A DNA stretch of 64,000 nucleotides from Patella vulgata (Eukaryota > Mollusca > Gastropoda > Patellidae). Both the position numbers and the translations under genes were made by a program. The stretch is from assembly GCF_932274485.2 (NCBI RefSeq), contig NC_065882.2:39464593-39528592 (forward strand). The letters run 5' to 3'. Positions 1 to 9,836 of the stretch are shown piece after piece (position 1 is the first letter of the stretch; the number at the start of each line of letters is the position of its first letter). The notes under the pieces were generated by a model. It did not search any database, was not told where the DNA came from, and saw only the letters and a program-made list of their open reading frames with translations.

Positions 1-619
1 AATCATCTATAAATAATAGACTGAAAACTGGTTCCAAGTGTCGTCCATAACACCCAGACACTTTTGAGTAAAAGATAGGTTACGTGCCCTTGTTTTGAAA
101 TTAGTCTCGCTTAACCAGTCTATCGACCATTCTACGTCTGATTGACAGGTCGGGATAATCAAGACTACTTTTTTACGAAACATAACAGAAAGCTAGAACA
201 AGAAATTGAATTTAGCAATAAGCACGTTAGCTAGCTCAACAATTGTTTTAAGAAGCTTGTAAAAGTAAAATGAAACTACTGCTAGTATCATGTTCATGTC
301 TAACCCGAGTGTTTCAGAGATATTATTTGTACTAAACCAAAAGATGCCGCTCTTAACGGTACAGTTAATGATAAAGCGATTTAAAAAATGAAACGTAATA
401 ACCAAGAAGCTTAATTTTACTGCTATTCAAAATCGTCAACAATAAATTTTTTACGGCTGTAATAGTTGATAGATTTGTAGAGAATTGCACGTGCCATGGC
501 TATTTATAGTATCATACTGTCAGAAATTTGTTCTCGACACGGCGAATGTGCACGCTTCACTGGTGGTCTCGAACTATCAGCGGTGGACTGTATTTCTGTA
601 GAGTGCATGGGTCACCCTA
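1..619. mobile_element. MITE, copy 1 (left end outside window)
   Basis: Non-coding element matching 25469-26067 almost base for base apart from small indels. Its right end reads TGGGTCACCCTA and stops at 619, the same terminal inverted repeat seen at the end of copy 2. It lies inside the reverse-transcriptase frame of LINE-A, so it is a later insertion into that LINE; the next bases, TCATTAA, would be the 7-bp target duplication. About 146 bp of its left end should lie before the window. No transposase is encoded. Confidence 0.8.
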
Positions 620-2150
620 TCATTAATGTGACTCTGTTGGCCCCCCAAGTGCTGCCCGTTATTTTCCTCATTAAGTTTAGGATTTTGGTGCATCTTTCTA
701 CAGTCTCGTCGATGTGCGGTTTCCAGGTCAGCCTTCGGTCAAAGATTACGCCAAGGAACTTGGTTTGGTCTTTAAACTCGATGGTTTTCCCGTTCATACA
801 CAGAGTCATTCTGTTATCCCTCTATCCCTGCTTACAAGCATGCCGACTGTTTTCTTCTCCGAGACTTTGAATCCCCATTCGTTTGCCCATGCCATGAATT
901 TGTCTAAGGCCTTCTGCATTTTCTTTTGTAGTTCACAGAAGTTCCTCCCTTTCCTCCATATGGTACTGTCATCAGCAAATTTACCTAACTCAGTTTTGGC
1001 GTCGAGGTAGGAAGATTTCTGTATGTCGTTGATCATGATATTGAAGAGAGTGGGACTGATAACCGATCCCTGAGGCGTGCCATTTTCTAATGTTTGCTCG
1101 GCACTCAGGAATCTGCCAACATTCATCTGTATCTTTCTATCGCTCAGAAAGCTTTTGATCCACCGAAACATTATGCCCGCTATACCAATACGTCCTAACT
1201 TGAAGAGCAGCCCGTCTAGCCAGACTAAATCGAAAACCTTAGTTAAATCTACGAACACGACACATAACAGGTTCCCAGAGAGGAGTGCCTGCGACATGAC
1301 TTGCTGTAGTCTCACCAAGTGGTCCATTGTTGAACGCCCTTTCCTGAACCCGCTTTGATTTTCGTCGATCAGTCGGTTGCTCTCCAGATAGAACTGTAGT
1401 CTTATGTTAACCATTGTTTCCAAGGTTTTGCACAGTGTGGATGTCAAACTTACTGGTCGATAGGACTCTGCCTTTGTTCTCTCTTTACCTGGTTTTGGAA
1501 GAGGGATGACGTTGGCTTTCCGCCATTCTTTAGGTACCTCTCCTGCCAGCCAGGATGTGTTGAAGAAGTTTAGTAGTATCCTTTTGGCATTTCTAGGCAG
1601 ATGTTTGAGCATCGAGTACTTTACTTTGTCCTCACCAGCCGCACTATCCTTCTTGAGGGAAAGAGCCTTATTTAACTCCTCCTCGGAGAAGGGTAGATTG
1701 ATTGGTTTAGCCCCTTCATTAGTTTCAATTTCTAATGAAGGGTGCTGTGAGTAAAAGATTTCCTTTCTCTTCAGAAACTCTGGTGATTGGTTTTCGTCCC
1801 TGCTTGCGTCAGCGAAAGCTTTTGCAAGTAGATCTGCCTTTTCATTGCCGTTGGTAACGTACTCATCTCCATTCTTTAGGTTTGGTATGTTGAATGATCT
1901 GCGCTTCCCGTTCATGGCGTTCAGCTTCTTCCAGACGGCACCTGTTTGCGTGTTTTGATTCAACGCATTACAGAATGTCATCCAGTGTCCGCTTTGTGCC
2001 TTCCGGATGGTGTCTCTTGCGGCGTATTTCAACTTCAGGTAGTTTTGGCGATTGACTTCATTGTGGTGGCGTTTCCGTAGGCGTAGTGCCTTCTTTCTTT
2101 CGTTAACCGCCTTCTGACATTCTGGTGACCACCAAGGTTTTCTAATCCTT
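620..2150 (-). pseudogene. LINE-A ORF2 reverse transcriptase segment
   Basis: Minus-strand reverse transcriptase. Visible blocks in order: a pre-RT region with PWWSPEC near 2110, KANVIPLPKPGK near 1500 (fingers), FRKGRSTMDHL near 1340, VDLTKVFDLV near 1230 (motif A), NGTPQGSVISP near 1070 (motif B), the catalytic FADDST near 980 (motif C), then KFLGVIFDRRLTWKPHI near 750 (thumb). It copies LINE RNA at the nicked target. The frame runs open from about 2150 to 806, then shifts by one base into a frame that continues to the MITE junction. Without the missing thumb and C-terminus it cannot be active as it stands. Confidence 0.8.
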
Positions 2151-2156
2151 GATTGT

Positions 2157-2855
2157 CTAATCAGCCTCTTTTATTTTCCAACTGGGTTTCCCGTTATAGA
2201 CTTCCCTGGTTGTTTCACATTGGATGCAGAGTTCTATCCGTAGATGGTCGCTGCCAAGTGTTTCATCTTCGTGTACTTGCCAGTCGCAGTGGTTTGCCAT
2301 ACCAAGCGTACAGAGCGTGAGATCCAGATGTGAAGGTGGGGCATTTCCTCCAACAAAAGTAGGGCTCTCGTCGTTCAGTACGCATAGGTCGTTCTCTTCT
2401 ATTATTGAGCATAGGCTAATCCCCCGACAGTCATTCCTCGGTGACCCCCACAGGACGTGTTTTGCGTTGAAATCCCCGCAAAACACAAATTCGCCCTGCG
2501 GAAGCTGGCCGAGAAGTGACTGGAAGTGAACTGGTTTTCTCGTGACATCTGGGGGTACATAGACATTCACTATTGTCAATTTTGTATTATTGCTCAATGT
2601 GATGGCTATGCCCATTGCTTCTAGAGGATCCTCTACGTAGATGGCAAGACCACCGCCACGTGTCGTGCTGTCCGGTCTGTCCCTTCTCTGACAAGTGTAT
2701 CCGGGCAAGTAGATGTCGTTCTTGGTTGGTAGTAGCTTGGTTTCTTGGAGGCATATTACATCTTTGGGGTTGCGGGTGATGTATTTTCTCAGCTCAGCAC
2801 ATCTGGGGGCCAATACATTAACGTTTAGTTGTAGAACTTTTACCTGGCCCGCCAT
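2157..2855 (-). pseudogene. LINE-A ORF2 APE endonuclease segment
   Basis: An N-terminal 232-codon frame starting MAGQVKVLQLNVN. It shows the AP-endonuclease fold landmarks: ICLQETKL (catalytic Glu), FCGDFNAKHVLWGS (Asp and Asn), SHLDLTLC and GSDHLRI (catalytic Asp-His). In LINEs this domain nicks the target DNA for target-primed reverse transcription. The frame ends at WKIKEAD*; in relatives this stretch runs on for some tens of residues before the PWW block, which here follows at once in another frame, so a deletion plus frameshift is likely. It sits 378 bp downstream of ORF1. Confidence 0.8.
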
Positions 2856-3233
2856 GATGACTGTCCGGATGGATGCCTCTCTGTCTTGTCTATTTATTGG
2901 TCAATTGGCGTTTCACATTCCATAGGAGGTACCTCATTAGTGTTCGTCTTTGGTGTTAAAACCGGCAAGCAACTGGGCATATCGCCAGTGCTGTAGTGAC
3001 GAACATGAGATATCCTTCTACGGAGTGCGAGGTTTGCCGTTTGATCGCGTTTTGTGGTTTCTTCGTCGTCGTCTTCTTCTCTTGATCTTTTTTTACCGTG
3101 TTGATTGAATTAATCATGACGCACGGGACATCGGGGTTGACCATGTTTGTCCTTATTTTGCCGATTAGGTTTGTCTTTAGGGTAGTTTGGTCCTCATTGG
3201 ACACGGCCACCCTGAGGAACTCGATTATGAAGT
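2856..3233 (-). other. LINE-A inter-ORF region
   Basis: A 378-bp spacer between ORF1 and ORF2 on the minus strand. A 93-codon frame in it (MNFIIEFLRVAV...) matches no LINE domain and is probably chance or a remnant of an ORF1 tail. I see no splice or promoter signal I would defend. Confidence 0.4.
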
Positions 3234-4316
3234 TCATGAAGCCACTTTCCGTTTTAAATTTAGGAATGAAGTGTGATTCATGAACATTCGTTTTCGGTTT
3301 CTCTTCCTTCTTGAATTTGGTCTTGTTCTTTGGTGTTGGTTTGTCTTTTTGGTTGGTGCCGTGGTGGGTTTTTTCGGCGTTTTTTGGGATGTCGATGGAA
3401 TCGGCTCCGGAATTGGTTTTGCAACCGGAGCCCTATTCCTGACATCTTTTGTCTTCCCTTCCTTCTTTTTCAGCATCAATGAGGCTTCATTGAAACTTAC
3501 TTTCTCTTTTACCTGGATCTTTAGAGTTTCCTTGGTGTTCTGGATTTTCGGGCATTCGGGAGAGTTCGCTGCGTGACCGCCTTTGCAGTTTGAACATTTT
3601 TTTTGAATGCCCGCCCTGCAGTCGGTCGCCGCATGACTCCCCCCACACTGGGCGCACACAGTCTTTCCTTTGCAGTACTTGACTGTGTGCCCCAGCTTCT
3701 GACAGTTGGTGCAGTGCCTTACCCTCTGTACATAGGGGTGAGTACGTCGGTTGAGGTAGACGATTTTAAGTGCCTCGGGCGCTGTACCTTTCTTGAAGGT
3801 TAGGGCGACACTTCCCTGGTCCTTCCCCTCGGCCACTTTAAACCGATATACCTCGGTTGCTTGGTACCCCCTCTCTATTAGATCCTCCAGAATTTCGTCC
3901 CCGGTATATCCGGCCGGTATCCCATGAACAATCACCTTGTCTATTGACAAAGTGGACGGTTCGGACACCGTCACGGCCATACCGAGAAGTAGGTTCTGGG
4001 CCAGCGCTAGGTCCATGTCAGACCTATTTTTTAGGGCAAGTCTAACATGTCCCGGCACTGTGATCTTTATGTCGGGTATGTTGATAATACCCCACTTACT
4101 CTTCAATTCCTTGCCCACGGTCGTAAGTTTGGCTCCTTGGAAGGACTTACCTTCCAGTGGCCTCACAAGTACGACGTGGGTCTGTTCTTCTCTCCTTTTT
4201 GTCGCAGGAAAGAACTTTGGTGGAGGGCTGCTTTTAAAAGCGTCAGCCATTGACGTGTGTGAGCTAGCCTCTGTCGCCATCGTTCTTATGCTGCCGAAAA
4301 GTAAAATCAAAAACAA
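3234..4316 (-). CDS. LINE-A ORF1, triple zinc-knuckle RNA-binding protein
   Basis: A 360-codon open frame. The N-terminal half looks like an RRM-type fold with no catalytic motif; around residues 205-265 lie three knuckles, CTNCQKLGHTVKYC (C-x2-C-x4-H-x4-C), CAQCGGSHAATDC (C-x2-C-x3-H-x4-C) and CSNCKGGHAANSPEC. The tail is Pro/Thr/Lys-rich (PKKPTTAPTKKTNQ) and ends in a basic run. ORF1 of I and Jockey LINEs coats the RNA. The frame is intact. The first in-frame ATG at 4316 gives a short hydrophobic leader (MFLILLFGSIRTMATEA), so translation more likely starts at the second Met (MATEASS, about 4280). A 5' portion of this ORF is duplicated at 6649-7497. Confidence 0.85.
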   Translation of the reverse strand: MFLILLFGSIRTMATEASSHTSMADAFKSSPPPKFFPATKRREEQTHVVLVRPLEGKSFQGAKLTTVGKELKSKWGIINIPDIKITVPGHVRLALKNRSDMDLALAQNLLLGMAVTVSEPSTLSIDKVIVHGIPAGYTGDEILEDLIERGYQATEVYRFKVAEGKDQGSVALTFKKGTAPEALKIVYLNRRTHPYVQRVRHCTNCQKLGHTVKYCKGKTVCAQCGGSHAATDCRAGIQKKCSNCKGGHAANSPECPKIQNTKETLKIQVKEKVSFNEASLMLKKKEGKTKDVRNRAPVAKPIPEPIPSTSQKTPKKPTTAPTKKTNQHQRTRPNSRRKRNRKRMFMNHTSFLNLKRKVAS

Positions 4317-4373
4317 AAGGAGTGACTGAACAGTGTTGATTAAGGTTGTATGCTGTTGTTAATTAATGCCGTA

Positions 4374-4690
4374 AGCTGATATAACTGTTGTTAACCCTTT
4401 CCACAAAGAGCCGCTAGTCAATCAGTGTTATTAATACTAATTAACTATGGGTTCCTATTGCTTGTATGAGTTTACTTAACAGTTATGAGGTTTGGTAACT
4501 ATAATAATAATTTAGATTGTTAGTGTTGTTTTAGGCTGGTATAACTGTCGTTAACCCTTTCCACAAAAAAGCCACTAGTCAATCAGTGTTATTAATACTA
4601 ATTAACTATGGGTTCCTATTGCTTGTATGAGTTTACTTAACAGTTATCAGGTTTGGTAATTATAAAAGAGATTTAGCTTGTTGGTGTTCT
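4374..4690 (-). repeat. Two ~160-bp tandem units upstream of LINE-A ORF1
   Basis: Unit 1 begins near 4374 and unit 2 near 4533. Both run GCTGRTATAACTGTYGTTAAC, CCTTTCCACAAA, CTAGTCAATCAGTGTTATTA and on to TTAACAGTTATNAGGTTTGG. Their place just 5' of ORF1 resembles promoter monomers of some LINE 5' UTRs. The pair is repeated at 7555-7871 in the duplicated block. Confidence 0.6.
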
Positions 4691-5340
4691 TTTAAGAGGT
4701 TTGTGACGAGTTCAATCAGTTGATTGGCTTGTACACTAAGCTTCTTGGTTATTAGATGATAGAAAGAAGAGTAGAATAGTTAAATAAATGAAGAGTCTGA
4801 TAAGGAAAATAATGGAAATAGGGAAAGGATGAGAAAGAAAAATAAATAAATAAATAAATGGAGTTAAGAAGTTGGTATATAGGGAGAATGAAAAAACAAA
4901 TAACAAAAAGTAAAACAGAGTGAGGGGAAGGTAACTAAATAAAGTAGATTAAATAAAGTAGATGAAAAATGTAGAAAATAAATAGAAGGAGGAATTAAGG
5001 AAATAAGCTTATATCTGATATAAAAAGAAAAAATAGTATCCTAACAATAAATCAAAGAGAAAAGAAGCAAAAAAAAAGTGGAAGAGCAAAATAAAATAAA
5101 ATAAGGTAGATAGAAAAGAAAAAAAATGAGAACAGCTTATACCTTGTGATGGTATAAAAATAAAGACAACCTTAAAATTACTTATGGACTGGAGGATCTA
5201 GTAATCCTGGGTTTGAGGAGTCTTTTGGAGTCTGGCTAGGCTACTTTATCTATGATAAACTCAGCAATAGCTTTGGAGCTCTGATGCACTAGGTGTTATC
5301 AGTACGAGTACTAATTAAATTATTTTAAATATACAGTGAA
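4691..5340. other. A-rich non-coding stretch
   Basis: Purine-rich, low-complexity DNA (repeated AAATAAATAAAT, AGAAAAGAA runs) between the LINE-A 5' monomers and the LINE-B tail. It could be LINE-A 5' UTR or the older target. No ORF, RNA gene or terminal repeat is visible. The same stretch recurs at 7872-8521. Confidence 0.5.
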
Positions 5341-5348
5341 GTCATAAA

Positions 5349-5522
5349 TGTCCGTTATTACAGTATAGATTAATTTTTTGATTGGTCGAATGCTATTGTT
5401 TTATTAATTTCCACCTGTGATCACATGTCTGGGTGCCATATGAAACCATGATTTTGAATACACCTCCGTTATTACAGTATGGACTAATTCTTTGATTGGT
5501 CGAATGCTATTGTTTTATCACT
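5349..5522. repeat. Short direct repeat pair (~117-bp spacing)
   Basis: CCGTTATTACAGTATRGA followed by TTTGATTGGTCGAATGCTAT occurs at 5349 and again at 5466, and both recur with the larger duplication at about 8530 and 8647. No coding content. Confidence 0.6.
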
Positions 5523-5621
5523 TCCCACCTGCATTATTTGTGATAAATCACCTTTGATTTAATGCAATATGATTTAGGTATAACAAAAATCTTTGTACTG
5601 CAGTCAATATTTTATTGTCAA

Positions 5622-6655
5622 GTTCAAGTTCTTTATTCCTTTAAGTCAAAGACTCATCAGGTATAACATACAGTACAAACAAATAAATAAATACAATATG
5701 TACAAAAACAATATCAAACACATATATAAAACACATATCAAACAGGGTTAGATATTTAAATATATAATTAGAAATATAGGAGAGCAAACGTTTTTCTATT
5801 CACGTTGTTTGTTTGCCAAGTATAGAAATTTCCCTAGATTAATTAATTCATTAGCTTTATCAGTATTTAATAGTTGGATTAACTTATAGATACTGGGGTT
5901 AGTATAAAAGTATTTTTTTATATATTTAATCCTAAGATCCGTATATAATGGGCAGATTAAGATAAAATGATATTCATCTTCAATATCATCTAGATTGCAG
6001 TTTGTGCAAATTCTATCGCATCTTTTAATTTTATTATATCTTCCCTTTTCGATATTGAGATTATGGCTTGATAATCTTATTTTAGTTATTTCTTTACGAT
6101 ATTTAATATTTATTTGTTTTGTTAGGTAATATTGCAGGGAAAATGTATCAATGATTTGTTTATATATAACTCCCTTAGATGATTGTCTTATTTGCCCGTA
6201 GCACTCTTGTCTAAATATGTCGAGTAGTCTCCCTTTAATGATGAAAATATCGGATTTACAAATCTTATGAAATGAGTTTTCCCACATATACCCAAGCCCT
6301 AATTTAAATAATTCATTTTTAACATTTATTACCCACGGGTCGTCATTTATAATCATATCCTTAAAACACTGGCGAAGTAAATTGTTTTCTGTATTACATA
6401 AGCGGATCCAATATTTAAATATTTTAATTTTACGAGTAATTTCTAATGGGTACCTGCCCAGTTCGAAATATAACATACAGGTATTCGTAGAATTACGTGT
6501 CCACAAAATTCTTTTAAGATAATTAGTATGAATTTTTTCGACCTCCCCAGCTTTGTGAGAACCCGATATCTTTGAACCGAAGGATAAAATAGTACCTATG
6601 TATGTATCAAATACAGAAAGTTTGGTTAAAATATTGAAATAATTATCATTACAGC
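5622..6655 (-). pseudogene. LINE-B 3' fragment (duplicated copy)
   Basis: Minus-strand copy of the LINE-B C-terminus and 3' end. The open stretch 5796-6506 equals the last ~236 codons of the 958-codon frame, including the C-terminal CTNC...DEYHFILICP knuckle-like motif. It is cut at 6655 by the duplication joint, lacks endonuclease and RT, and cannot act alone. The 3' UTR contains AATAAAGAACTTGAACTTG near 5630. Confidence 0.85.
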
Positions 6656-7497
6656 ATCAATGAGGCTTCATTGAAACTTACTTTCTCTTTTACCTGGATC
6701 TTTAGAGTTTCCTTGGTGTTCTGGATTTTCGGGCATTCGGGAGAGTTCGCTGCGTGACCGCCTTTGCAGTTTGAACATTTTTTTTGAATGCCCGCCCTGC
6801 AGTCGGTCGCCGCATGACTCCCCCAACACTGGGCGCACACAGTCTTTCCTTTGCAGTACTTGACTGTGTGCCCCAGCTTCTGACAGTTGGTGCAGTGCCT
6901 TACCCTCTGTACATAGGGGTGAGTACGTCGGTTGAGGTAGACGATTTTAAGTGCCTCGGGCGCTGTACCTTTCTTGAAGGTTAGGGCGACACTTCCCTGG
7001 TCCTTCCCCTCGGCCACTTTAAACCGATATACCTCGGTTGCTTGGTACCCCCTCTCTATTAGATCCTCCAGAATTTCGTCCCCGGTATATCCGGCCGGTA
7101 TCCCATGAACAATCACCTTGTCTATTGACAAAGTGGACGGTTCGGACACCGTCACGGTCATACCGAGAAGTAGGTTCTGGGCCAGCGCTAGGTCCATGTC
7201 AGACCTATTTTTTAGGGCAAGTCTAACATGTCCCGGCACTGTGATCTTTATGTCGGGTATGTTGATAATACCCCACTTACTCTTCAATTCCTTGCCCACG
7301 GTCGTAAGTTTGGCTCCTTGGAAGGACTTACCTTCCAGTGGCCTCACAAGTACGACGTGGGTCTGTTCTTCTCTCCTTTTTGTCGCAGGAAAGAACTTTG
7401 GTGGAGGGCTGCTTTTAAAAGCGTCAGCCATTGACATGTGTGAGCTAGCCTCTGTCGCCATCGTTCTTATGCTGCCGAAAAGTAAAATCAAAAACAA
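6649..7497 (-). pseudogene. LINE-A ORF1 fragment (duplicated copy)
   Basis: The N-terminal ~280 codons of LINE-A ORF1, repeated by the 3.2-kb duplication. All three zinc knuckles are present, but the basic Pro/Thr-rich tail is missing because the joint at 6655 leads into LINE-B. Compared with 3234-4316 one knuckle reads CAQCWGSH instead of CAQCGGSH. No ORF2 follows. Confidence 0.9.
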
Positions 7498-9836
7498 AAG
7501 GAGTGACTGAACAGTGTTGATTAAGGTTGTATGCTGTTGTTAATTAATGCCGTAAGCTGATATAACTGTTGTTAACCCTTTCCACAAAAAGCCGCTAGTC
7601 AATCAGTGTTATTAATACTAATTAACTATGGGTTCCTATTGCTTGTATGAGTTTACTTAACAGTTATGAGGTTTGGTAACTATAATAATAATTTAGATTG
7701 TTAGTGTTGTTTTAGGCTGGTATAACTGTCGTTAACCCTTTCCACAAAAAAGCCACTAGTCAATCAGTGTTATTAATACTAATTAACTATGGGTTCCTAT
7801 TGCTTGTATGAGTTTACTTAACAGTTATCAGGTTTGGTAATTATAAAAGAGATTTAGCTTGTTGGTGTTCTTTTAAGAGGTTTGTGACGAGTTCAATCAG
7901 TTGATTGGCTTGTACACTAAGCTTCTTGGTTATTAGATGATAGAAAGAAGAGTAGAATAGTTAAATAAATGAAGAGTCTGATAAGGAAAATAATGGAAAT
8001 AGGGAAAGGATGAGAAAGAAAAATAAATAAATAAATAAATGGAGTTAAGAAGTTGGTATATAGGGAGAATGAAAAAACAAATAACAAAAAGTAAAACAGA
8101 GTGAGGGGAAGGTAACTAAATAAAGTAGATTAAATAAAGTAGATGAAAAATGTAGAAAATAAATAGAAGGAGGAATTAAGGAAATAAGCTTATATCTGAT
8201 ATAAAAAGAAAAAATAGTATCCTAACAATAAATCAAAGAGAAAAGAAGCAAAAAAAAAGTGGAAGAGCAAAATAAAATAAAATAAGGTAGATAGAAAAGA
8301 AAAAAAATGAGAACAGCTTATACCTTGTGATGGTATAAAAATAAAGACAACCTTAAAATTACTTATGGACTGGAGGATCTAGTAATCCTGGGTTTGAGGA
8401 GTCTTTTGGAGTCTGGCTAGGCTACTTTATCTATGATAAACTCAGCAATAGCTTTGGAGCTCTGATGCACTAGGTGTTATCAGTACGAGTACTAATTAAA
8501 TTATTTTAAATATACAGTGAAGTCATAAATGTCCGTTATTACAGTATAGATTAATTTTTTGATTGGTCGAATGCTATTGTTTTATTAATTTCCACCTGTG
8601 ATCACATGTCTGGGTGCCATATGAAACCATGATTTTGAATACACCTCCGTTATTACAGTATGGACTAATTCTTTGATTGGTCGAATGCTATTGTTTTATC
8701 ACTTCCCACCTGCATTATTTGTGATAAATCACCTTTGATTTAATGCAATATGATTTAGGTATAACAAAAATCTTTGTACTGCAGTCAATATTTTATTGTC
8801 AAGTTCAAGTACTTTATTCCTTTAAGTCAAAGACTCATCAGGTATAACATACAGTACAAACAAATAAATAAATACAATATGTACAAAAACAATATCAAAC
8901 ACATATATAAAACACATATCAAACAGGGTTAGATATTTGAATATATAATTAGAAATATAGGAGAGCAAACGTTTTTCTATTCACGTTGTTTGTTTGCCAA
9001 GTATAGAAATTTCCCTAGATTACTTAATTCATTAGCTTTATCAGTATTTAATAGTTGGATTAACTTATAGATACTGGGGTTGGTATAAAAGTATTTTTTT
9101 ATATATTTAATCCTAAGATCCGTATATAATGGGCAGATTAAGATAAAATGATATTCATCTTCAATATCATCTAGATTGCAGTTTGTGCAAATTCTATCGC
9201 ATCTTTTAATTTTATTATATCTTCCCTTTTCGATATTGAGATTATGGCTTGATAATCTTATTTTAGTTATTTCTTTACGATATTTAATATTTATTTGTTT
9301 TGTTAGGTAATATTGCAGGGAAAATGTATCAATGATTTGTTTATATATAACTCCCTTAGATGATTGTCTTATTTGCCCGTAGCACTCTTGTCTAAATATG
9401 TCGAGTAGTCTCCCTTTAATGATGAAAATATCGGATTTACAAATCTTATGAAATGAGTTTTCCCACATATACCCAAGCCCTAATTTAAATAATTCATTTT
9501 TAACATTTATTACCCACGGGTCGTCATTTATAATCATATCCTTAAAACACTGGCGAAGTAAATTGTTTTCTGTATTACATAAGCGGATCCAATATTTAAA
9601 TATTTTAATTTTACGAGTAATTTCTAATGGGTACCTGCCCAGTTCGAAATATAACATACAGGTATTCGTAGAATTACGTGTCCACAAAATTCTTTTAAGA
9701 TAATTAGTATGAATTTTTTCGACCTCCCCAGCTTTGTGAGAACCCGATATCTTTGAACCGAAGGATAAAATAGTACCTATGTATGTATCAAATACAGAAA
9801 GTTTGGTTAAAATATTGAAATAATTATCATTACAAA
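6656..9836. repeat. 3,181-bp tandem segmental duplication, copy B
   Basis: Second copy, offset exactly 3,181 bp along its length with no indel noticed. Its right end is in frame with the rest of LINE-B, so copy B (not A) holds the natural LINE-B join, while copy A holds the natural LINE-A join. At 6651-6656 LINE-B sequence abuts LINE-A ORF1 sequence, the novel joint. Confidence 0.9.

Larger units (their letters stand above)
620..4370 (-). mobile_element. LINE-A, I/Nimb-like non-LTR retrotransposon
   Basis: Minus-strand LINE with ORF1 (three zinc knuckles), then ORF2 with an APE endonuclease and a reverse transcriptase. The 3' part (rest of the thumb, any RNase H and the tail) is not here because a MITE interrupts it at 619/620; it should continue before the window. 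ORF2 has two visible breaks, one near 2155 between endonuclease and RT (probably with a small deletion) and a one-base shift near 809. The 5' flank carries two roughly 160-bp repeats (4374-4690) that may be its promoter monomers. The clade call rests on the triple CCHC ORF1 and the RT thumb style; Jockey is the alternative. Confidence 0.75.
3475..6655. repeat. 3,181-bp tandem segmental duplication, copy A
   Basis: This block is repeated head-to-tail at 6656-9836 with about eight single-base differences, roughly 99.7% identity. It runs from inside LINE-A ORF1 to inside the LINE-B coding frame, so it cuts through both and follows neither element's ends. The breakpoints share only 'CA', pointing to a very recent microhomology-type duplication, or to an assembly artefact. 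Confidence 0.9.

Noticed and set aside
620-2150. LINE-A as a 3'-truncated element
   Set aside because: The apparent truncation is a MITE insertion with its own terminal repeat at 619; the rest should lie before the window.
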